Shown piece by piece: positions 32,736 to 39,900 of a stretch of 64,000 nt of DNA. Made by a program: the position numbers and the translations under genes. Source of the DNA: Archangiaceae bacterium (lineage in GTDB: Bacteria; Myxococcota; Myxococcia; Myxococcales; Myxococcaceae); contig JADJNS010000005.1 in the NCBI GenBank assembly GCA_016714225.1, positions 124,001 to 188,000 of the forward strand, written 5' to 3'. How positions within the stretch are numbered: position 1 is the first letter of the stretch; every line of letters begins with the position of its first letter. The notes beneath the pieces were generated by a model. That model worked only from the letters and a program-made list of their open reading frames with translations. It made no database searches and was not told where the DNA came from.

Positions 32736-33917
32736 TCAGTAGGTCTCGACGTGAAACCGACCGGCGGCCTTGAGGGTCTCGAGCCGCGAGGGGAAGTCGG
32801 GCAGCAGCTCGGCGAAGGTGGCGAGCACCTCGCGCTCCATCGCCTTGTGGCCGCAGAGGTAGACGAAGGTGTCGTCGCCGGCGAGCAGGGCGGCGACCTC
32901 GGGGCCGCGGGCGCGCAGGCGGTCTTGCACGTAGGCCTTGGGCTGGCCGGGCACGCGCGAGAAGGCGAGCTCGACGTCGATGAGCTGGCGGGGCAGCTTC
33001 ATCAGCGGGCCGAAGTACGGCAGCTCGGCGGGGTTGCGGGCGCCGAAGAAGAGGTGAATCGAGCCTCCCTCGTCGAGCTGAAGGCGGCGGCGGCGGCGCT
33101 CGGTCATGGCGCGCATCGGGGCGGCGCCGGTGCCGGTGCAGATCATCAGCAGCCGGGCGCCGGGGTGGTTGGGCATCAAGAAGCTCGCGCCCCACGGGCC
33201 GGTCACCTTCACCGTGTCGCCCTTCTTCAGGTCGCAGAGGTAGTTCGAGGCCACGCCCTTGACCGGCCGGCCCTCGCGGTCGGCGACCACCCGCTTCACC
33301 GTGAGCGCGAGGTTGTTGCGGCGAGGCCGCTCGCCGTCGCGGGGGCTGGCCACCGAGTAGAGCCGCACGTGATGCGGGCGGCCGTCGGCGTCGAGGCCCT
33401 CGGGCAGCACGCCGACCGACTGCCCCTCGAGCACGGGGAAGGCGGTGCTGCCGAAGTCGAGCACCAGGTGGCGAATGTCGCTCGCCGCTCCGTCGGCGGT
33501 GAGCTTGAGCGTGCCGGTGACGGTGGCGATGGCGGGCCGCGCCTCGGTGTACAGCCCCACGTACGGGTGGGCCGCGCTCCACGGCGGAGGCACTACCCCC
33601 ACCGCGCGGTGCGCCTGCGCGGTGAGCGCCTGCACCTCGGCGGGCTCGGCGAGGTCGGCCGGCGCGGCGGGCTCGAGCTCGAGCGGCAGCGACTCCCACG
33701 ACAGCTGCGCGGCGACCGGGTACGGCGCGTTCACCCGCCGCCACGAGGCGATGGCCCCGGTGGGGCACGGGGTCTGGCAGTCGCCGCACGCCACGCACTT
33801 CGCCGCGTCGACCGCGTAGCTCTGGCGGTCGTGGGTGATGGCGTCGTGGGGGCAGGTCTCTTCGCAGGTGTTGCAGCGAATGCAGACCTCGGGGTCGATG
33901 AGGTGCTGGCGAATCAT
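32736..33917 (-). CDS. boxA: benzoyl-CoA 2,3-epoxidase reductase subunit BoxA
   Basis: 393 residues. Two 4Fe-4S motifs sit at the N-terminus (C12-x2-C15-x2-C18-x3-C22 and C41-x2-C44-x2-C47-x3-C51), followed by a linker and a ferredoxin-NADP reductase module: FAD-binding HHVRLYSVASPRDGE, LCDLKKGDTVKVTGPWG, and the NADP-binding LLMICTGTGAAPMRAM with C-terminal FVYLCGHKAMEREV. This fusion of ferredoxin and reductase is diagnostic for BoxA, which passes electrons from NADPH to BoxB in aerobic benzoate degradation. The ATG overlaps the boxB stop. boxC (ring-opening) is not in the window. Confidence 0.92.
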   Translation of the reverse strand: MIRQHLIDPEVCIRCNTCEETCPHDAITHDRQSYAVDAAKCVACGDCQTPCPTGAIASWRRVNAPYPVAAQLSWESLPLELEPAAPADLAEPAEVQALTAQAHRAVGVVPPPWSAAHPYVGLYTEARPAIATVTGTLKLTADGAASDIRHLVLDFGSTAFPVLEGQSVGVLPEGLDADGRPHHVRLYSVASPRDGERPRRNNLALTVKRVVADREGRPVKGVASNYLCDLKKGDTVKVTGPWGASFLMPNHPGARLLMICTGTGAAPMRAMTERRRRRLQLDEGGSIHLFFGARNPAELPYFGPLMKLPRQLIDVELAFSRVPGQPKAYVQDRLRARGPEVAALLAGDDTFVYLCGHKAMEREVLATFAELLPDFPSRLETLKAAGRFHVETY

Positions 33918-35341
33918 GCGCTCAGGCGCACGTAGGCGAAGTCGAGCGGCTGGTTGTCGATGCCGACCCGCGGCGGGCTGATGTAGCTGGCGTACTTGCC
34001 GACCGCGGTGACCGGCTTCATCAGCGACTGCACGAAGGCGTGGTCGTCGTCAGTGGGCAGCCACTGGCGCTCGCCCGCCGCCCACTCAGGCGCGGTCAGC
34101 ACCTTGCCGGTCGGGCTCACCTGCGCGCCGGCGAACGCGCCAATCTTCCGGTGAAAGCCCTTGTGGGGCAGCGTGAGGCGCTGGCCGACCTGGGCCTTGT
34201 CGACGAGCTTGTTCCACCGGTCGACGCCGGCCTGGCAGTCGGCGATGTAGTCGTCGCGCAGCCGCTCGTTGAGCGCCAGCTGGGCCTTCTCGTGCCGCAC
34301 CCCGATGGCGGTGCCGTCGAGCCGCGGCACGTCGTAGCTCGAGTCGGCGAGCAGGTGGTCGTCGGCAATCTTCTCTTCGCCGAAGCGGCCCTTCAGGCCC
34401 GCGCTGTAGAACGAGGCCGCGTTGCTCGACACCTCAGAGCCGTACAGGTCCAACGTCACGCTGAAGTGGAAGTTGAGGTAGCGCTGCAGGGTGGGCAGGT
34501 CGATGGCGCCGGCCGCGCGCACCTTGCCCGGGTCGTCGGTCTTCAGCTCCTTCATCACCTCGAGGGTGCGCGCGATGATGCGCGCCACCCCGCTCTCGCC
34601 GACGAACAGGTGGTGCGCCTCTTCGGTGAGCATGAAGCGGGTGGTGCGCGCGAGCGGGTCGAAGCCGCTCTCGGCGAGGGCGGCGAGCTGGTACTTGCCG
34701 TCGCGGTCGGTGAGGAAGGTGAACATGAAGAACGAGAGCCAGTCGGGGGTCTTCTCGTTGAACGCGCCGAGGATACGGGGCTTGTCGGCGTCGCCCGAGC
34801 GGCGCTGCAGCAGCGCCTCGCCCTCTTCGCGGCCGTCGCGGCCGAAGTACGCGTGCAGCAGGTACACCATCGCCCAGAGGTGCCGGCCCTCTTCGACGTT
34901 GACCTGGTAGAGGTTGCGCAGGTCGTAGAGCGACGGGCAGGTCTGGCCCAGCGCGCGCTGCTGCTCGACGCTGGCCGGCTCGGTGTCGCCCTGGGTGACG
35001 ATGATGCGCCGCAGCGTGCTGCGGTACTCGCCGGGCACTTCGTTCCACACCGGCTGGCCGCGGTGGGTGCCGAAGGCAATCTTGCGGTCGGGCTCGGGCG
35101 GAGTGAGGAAGATGCCCCACCGGTAGTCGGGCATCTTCACGTAGCCGAAGTGCGCCCAGCCCTTCGCGTCGACGCTCACCGCGGTGCGCAGGTACACCTC
35201 GTGCGCGGTGCTGGCCTCGGGGCCGACCTCTCTCCACCAGTCGAGGTAGTGCGGCTGCCACTGCTCGAGCGCGCGCTGCAGCGTCTTGTTCGCCGCGAGG
35301 TCGACGTTGTTCGGAATCTTGGTGGAGTAGTCGATGGCCAT
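33914..35341 (-). CDS. boxB: benzoyl-CoA 2,3-epoxidase oxygenase subunit BoxB
   Basis: 475 residues, the expected length for BoxB. This is the di-iron component that converts benzoyl-CoA to its 2,3-epoxide with O2 and electrons from BoxA. Iron-ligand motifs of the ferritin-like type are visible: NVEEGRHLWAMVYLLH and, about 90 residues on, LTEEAHHLFVGESG (two E-x-x-H sites). KMPDYRWGIFLTPP, PSLYDLRNLYQVNVEEGRHL and ARTTRFMLTEE match known BoxB text. The ATG is at 35341. The gene lies 108 bp downstream of tryptophanase on the same strand, so a separate promoter is possible. Confidence 0.94.
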   Translation of the reverse strand: MAIDYSTKIPNNVDLAANKTLQRALEQWQPHYLDWWREVGPEASTAHEVYLRTAVSVDAKGWAHFGYVKMPDYRWGIFLTPPEPDRKIAFGTHRGQPVWNEVPGEYRSTLRRIIVTQGDTEPASVEQQRALGQTCPSLYDLRNLYQVNVEEGRHLWAMVYLLHAYFGRDGREEGEALLQRRSGDADKPRILGAFNEKTPDWLSFFMFTFLTDRDGKYQLAALAESGFDPLARTTRFMLTEEAHHLFVGESGVARIIARTLEVMKELKTDDPGKVRAAGAIDLPTLQRYLNFHFSVTLDLYGSEVSSNAASFYSAGLKGRFGEEKIADDHLLADSSYDVPRLDGTAIGVRHEKAQLALNERLRDDYIADCQAGVDRWNKLVDKAQVGQRLTLPHKGFHRKIGAFAGAQVSPTGKVLTAPEWAAGERQWLPTDDDHAFVQSLMKPVTAVGKYASYISPPRVGIDNQPLDFAYVRLSA

Positions 35342-35449
35342 GGTGCGGCGGCGGCCTGCAACATGCGTACAAGGCCCCGCGCGCCCCTCGAGCGCGCAGC
35401 CGTTGCGCGAAGCCGGCTTTTCATCGCGCCCGCGCGCGGGTTTTGCGCT

Positions 35450-36829
35450 TCAGCCCAGCGCCTCGAAGCGGGCGGTGAAGTGCCGCAGCGCCGCCGGCTG
35501 CTCGACGATGCGCAGCCCCTTGAGCGAGCGGGCGCGGGCGGCGACGTGCTCGACCACCTCGACCACGAAGTCGATGTGGCTCTGGGTGTACGTGCGGCGG
35601 GGCACCGCGAGCCGCACCAGCTCCATCGCGGCGGGGCGCTCGGAGCCGTCGGGCTGGCGCCCGAACATCACCGAGCCAATCTCGCAGCTGCGCACTCCGC
35701 CCTCACGGTACAGCTCGACTGCCAGCGCCTGGCCGGGAAACGAGAGCGGCGGCAGGTGGGGCAGCATCGCCGCCGCGTCGAGGTACACCGCGTGGCCACC
35801 CACCGGCACCACGATGGGCACTCCGCGCTGCTCGAGCGCCTGGCCCAGGTACTCGACCGAGCGGGTGCGGTAGCGCAGGTAGTCGTGCTGCACCACCTCG
35901 CGCAGCCCCACCGCGATGGCGTCGAGGTCGCGCCCGGCCAGCCCCCCGTAGGTGGGAAAGCCCTCGGTGAGAATGAGCAGGTTGCGGCAGCGCTCGGCCC
36001 AGCCGTCGTCGTCGAGGGCCAGCCACCCGCCGATGTTGGCCAGCCCGTCTTTCTTCGCCGACATGGTCATGCCGTCGGCGAGGCTGGCCATCTCGCGCAC
36101 GATGTCGGCCACGGTGCGTTGGTGCTGCCCCGGCTCGCGCTCGCGAATGAACCACGCGTTCTCGGCGAAGCGGCACCCGTCGAGAAAGAGCGGAATGTGG
36201 TGGCGCTCGCACAGCGCCGACACCGCCTTGAGGTTCTCGAGGCTCACCGGTTGCCCGCCGCCCGAGTTGTTGGTCACCGTCACCAGCACCAGCGGCACCT
36301 TCGAGGCCCCCACCTCACCCACCACGCGCTCGAGCGCGGCGACGTCGAGGTTGCCCTTGAAGGGGTGGCGCTCAGACGGCTTTCGGCCCGCCGGGTAGAG
36401 CAGGTCGACGCCGGTGGCGCCGCTGGCCTCGACGTTGGCGCGGGTGGTGTCGAAGAGCGTGTTGCTGGGCACCACCTTGCCGGGGCCGCCCACCACCGAG
36501 AACAGAATCTTCTCGGCGGCCCGCCCCTGGTGGGTGGGTATGACGTGCCTGAAGTCGAACAGCTCGCGCACCGCGCGCTCGAAGCGGAAGTACGAGGGCG
36601 AGCCGGCGTACGACTCGTCGCCCCGCTGCAGCGCCGCCCACTGCTCGGCCGACATCGCCCCGGTGCCCGAGTCGGTGAGCAGGTCGATGAGCACGTCGTC
36701 CGAGTGCAGGCGGAACAGGTTCAGCCCCGCCGCGGCCAGGCGCTCTTCGCGCTCTTCCCGGCTGCTCAGCCGCAGCGGCTCGACCGACTTGATGCGAAAC
36801 GGCTCGATGATGGTGCGGTAGCCCTGCAT
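35450..36829 (-). CDS. tnaA: tryptophanase (tryptophan indole-lyase)
   Basis: 459 residues from ATG 36829 (MQGYRTIIEPFRIKSVEPLR). PLP enzyme that cleaves tryptophan to indole, pyruvate and ammonia. FVIPTHQGR-type motif HVIPTHQGRAAEKIL (96-110), the PLP-ring Asp218 in PLFLDGCRFAENAWFI, and the Schiff-base Lys260 in TMSAKKDGLANIGG are present. The close relative tyrosine phenol-lyase is the alternative, and some text (YAGSPSYFRFERAVRELF, AMELVRL, FTARF) leans that way. The C-terminal His450 in LRHFTARF matches the tryptophanase-specific His, so tryptophanase is favoured. No TnaC-like leader peptide is evident upstream. Confidence 0.85.
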   Translation of the reverse strand: MQGYRTIIEPFRIKSVEPLRLSSREEREERLAAAGLNLFRLHSDDVLIDLLTDSGTGAMSAEQWAALQRGDESYAGSPSYFRFERAVRELFDFRHVIPTHQGRAAEKILFSVVGGPGKVVPSNTLFDTTRANVEASGATGVDLLYPAGRKPSERHPFKGNLDVAALERVVGEVGASKVPLVLVTVTNNSGGGQPVSLENLKAVSALCERHHIPLFLDGCRFAENAWFIREREPGQHQRTVADIVREMASLADGMTMSAKKDGLANIGGWLALDDDGWAERCRNLLILTEGFPTYGGLAGRDLDAIAVGLREVVQHDYLRYRTRSVEYLGQALEQRGVPIVVPVGGHAVYLDAAAMLPHLPPLSFPGQALAVELYREGGVRSCEIGSVMFGRQPDGSERPAAMELVRLAVPRRTYTQSHIDFVVEVVEHVAARARSLKGLRIVEQPAALRHFTARFEALG

Positions 36830-36943
36830 CAGCGGCGGCCGTGCAACCCGTGCGCCGGCCCCGCCCTGCGGCGCAAGCGCCAGGTCGAGCGCTGCAAAAA
36901 GGCCCGGGCGGCTGCGCAAGCGCGCAACGGTTGCGCCCCAAGA

Positions 36944-36969
36944 GGCCGCGCCTGGGTCGAGGCGCGGCC
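36944..36969 (-). terminator. terminator-like hairpin after the giant Ig/YCF48 gene
   Basis: On the minus strand GGCCGCGCCT, a 6-nt loop and AGGCGCGGCC form a perfect 10-bp stem, about 20 nt after the stop at 36990 and followed by a weak TCTT. It would separate that gene from tnaA transcription. Confidence 0.5.
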
Positions 36970-36989
36970 CCCAAAGGGCCGTGAAGCGG

Positions 36990-39900
36990 CTACTGGCCCG
37001 AGGTGAACGAGTAGAGCGAGAGGCCCGCCGAGCCGGTCATCCACACCCGCGACGCGACGGTGCCGGTGCTGATGGAGAAGATGGAGTTGGTGGTGTTGCT
37101 CACCAGCGGGGCCCAGGTCTCTCCGTCATCGTCCGACACCAGCGCGGTGCCGCCCAGGCCCGCGGCGTACCAGCGCGAGGTGCCGGCGAGGTTGGCCACC
37201 GCGCGCAGCATCTGAGTGGTGCCCGAGGTGCGGGCGGTGAAGCTCTGCCCGTGGTTGGTCGACTTGTAGATTTTGCCACCGCTGCCCACCGCGATGACCA
37301 CGCCCAGGGCGTCGCTCTTCTGGGCCACCCCGTAGAAGTCGTCGGTCGAGATGTCGGGGCGGGTCACCCAGGTGGCGCCAATCTGCGTGCGCAGCAGGCC
37401 CGCGTCACCGACCGCGACCACGTGAAAGATGCCGCCGGCCAGGTAGCTGACGACCGCGTTGTAGTCCTTCGCGCCGCCGGTCTGGTCGGTGGTCCAGCTC
37501 GAGCCGTTCCACAACAGCACCGTGCCGGCGTTGCCCACCGCCACGCACGAGGTGGTGCTGCGGCACGACACCCCGTTGAGCACCTGGCTGACGTTGCCCG
37601 AGTCGGCGTCGAGCGCCCAGGTGGTGCCGCCGTTGGTGGTCTTCACGATGGTGCCGGCGGTGCCCACTGCGAACGCGAACACCCCGCTGGCCGCTCCGTT
37701 GGTGTCGACGGTGGAGATGGCGTTGAGCGACAGGTTGGTCGCCGAGGTCTGCTGGGTCCACGTGCTGCCCGAGGTGCTGGTGAAGGCCACCCAGCCGTTG
37801 CCGCCCACCTGCCACAGGGTGCCGCCGAAGTTGCCCGGGGTACTCGAGCCGAGAACGCTCTGGCCGATGCCGACGCTCTTCTTCACGAAGGTGGCGGCGG
37901 CGGTCTCGAGCATGATTTCGCCCGAGGCGGCCACGGTGGCAATCTCGGTGGCCGAGCGCGCCATGATGGCGTTCGGCGACAGCGTCGAGGGGAAGGTCTG
38001 GTCGAACCGCGACGCGCCGTTGATGCGCAGCACCTGGGTGCCGCCGCCGTACCCGGCGACCCACAGGTCGCTGCCCAGCCCCGACAGCCCGGCGACGTCG
38101 GTCAGGTCGCTCACGTTGGGCGACACCACCTCGGCGAAGCTCGCGCCGCCGTTGGTCGAGCGCAGCAGCGGGCCATGGCCGGCCGGCGCGGCGCCGCCGA
38201 TGTACATCGTGTCAGTGCCGGGCAGCGCCGCCACCGCCTTGAACGAGGCGCTGGTGTACCCCGACGGGGCGGGCACGGTGACCCAGGTGAGGCCGTTGTC
38301 GGTCGAGCGCAGAATGACGCCCGAGTTGCCCACCGCCACCAGCGTCGCGCCCGCGGCGCAGACCCCCGCGCTGTTGCAGCGCGCCACCGCTGACAGGCTG
38401 CTCGCGCCGGCCGGGTTGGTCACCGGGGCGAACACCGGGGTGGGCGCGAGCGCGGTGGTGCCTGCGTGCAGCAGCACCCCGCCCGCCCCGACCGCCACCC
38501 AGTGGCTCACCGAGAGAATCGCGCCGGTCAGCCCGGCGTAGGTGAAGGCGTTCAGGCTGCGCTTGGGCATCGCCGAGTCCTGGTTGGTGACGGTGCTGAA
38601 CGTCACGCCGTCGTCGGTGCTGCGGGCGAGGTGGCCCGCCGCGCCCACCACCCACACGTTGCTCGAGGCGTCGGCGTAGACCGCCTCGACCGCGCCGTCG
38701 GTCATCGGGTCGCGCCGGGTGAAGGTGCCGAACGCGTCGTCCGACACGTAGAGCGCGCCCGCTTCTCCGGCCACGAACCAGCGCCCGGTGGGCGGGCTCA
38801 CCGCCAGGGTGTTGAGCCCGTTCGAGGTGGGCAGCCGCTGCTGCGCGTTGAACGGCCAGCGCGGCGTCGACGACACCATCGGGGTGTTGCTGCTGGTGTT
38901 GCCGGCGTTGTCGACGGTGCGCACCACGAAGTACCAGGTCGCTCCGTTCGAGAGCGTCAGGGTGGTGCTGGTGCCCGGCAGCGTGGCGCCGTAGGTGTAC
39001 GGCCCGCCGCTCACCGTCGAGACGCCGACCTGGTAGCCGGCCACGCCCGACGAGGCGTCACCGCCCGAGGCGCCCCAGCTCAAGCCGACCGAGCGGTGCC
39101 CGGCGGTGGCAGTGGCGGTGCCCGGCGCCCCGGGGGCCGTCGGGTCCCACCAGATGTCGTAGGTGGCGGGGCTCACCGTCACGTTGCCCGCGCCGTCGAG
39201 CAGCCAGGCGTAGACCCGCCGGTCGTTCTGCGCCGACAACGTGTACATCACCGGGGTGGCGAAGGTGAGGAAGCACGGGTCGGCGGCGGGCGGCGCCGCG
39301 GGGGCCGCGGCGGGGTTGGCGGTGTTCTTGAGGCAGACCTTCGCCGCCCCGCTGCCCGCCTCGCTCGGAGTGAGCGCCACGCTCACCGTGCCGGTCTGGG
39401 TGTAGCGCGCGCCCGCGTTCACCGAGATGCTCACCGTGGGAGGCGTCAGGTCGAGCGTGATGGCGTCGCTCTGCGCCGCGCTGGGGTTGCCCGCGGCGTC
39501 GAGCACCCGCAGGTACACCGACTTCGCGCCGTCGCCGGCCGGCAGGGTGTACGTCTTGGGGCTGGCGTAGGCGACCGCCGGCTGAAAGGTGACGCCGTCG
39601 TTCGACAGCTGCAGCTGGGTCACCCCGTTGGTGTCCGACGCGGTGCTGGTGACCGACACGTCGAGCGCGTTGGTGAAGGCCGCGTTCGCGTTGACCTGCA
39701 CGTTGCTCAGGGTGGGCGGCGTCTGGTCGAGGGTGATGGTGTCGGTCACCACCGCGCTCGGGTTGCCGGCCCCGTCGATGACCATCAGGTAGCCGGTCTT
39801 CGGCCCGTCGCCGGCCGAGAAGGCCAGCGACGCCGACGCCGCGTAGGCCACGCACGAGGCCGGCGGGCTCGAGGTGCCGGTGCACACCTGCGACAGACCG

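Noticed and set aside
36830..36989. Possible TnaC-type leader peptide before tryptophanase
   Set aside because: No short open frame with the needed Trp and Pro residues is visible; only small GC hairpins are present.
34040..37006. 988-residue open frame on the plus strand opposite boxB and tryptophanase
   Set aside because: It is a composition shadow: low-complexity Arg/Ala/Val/His text with no domain, opposite two clearly recognised enzymes.
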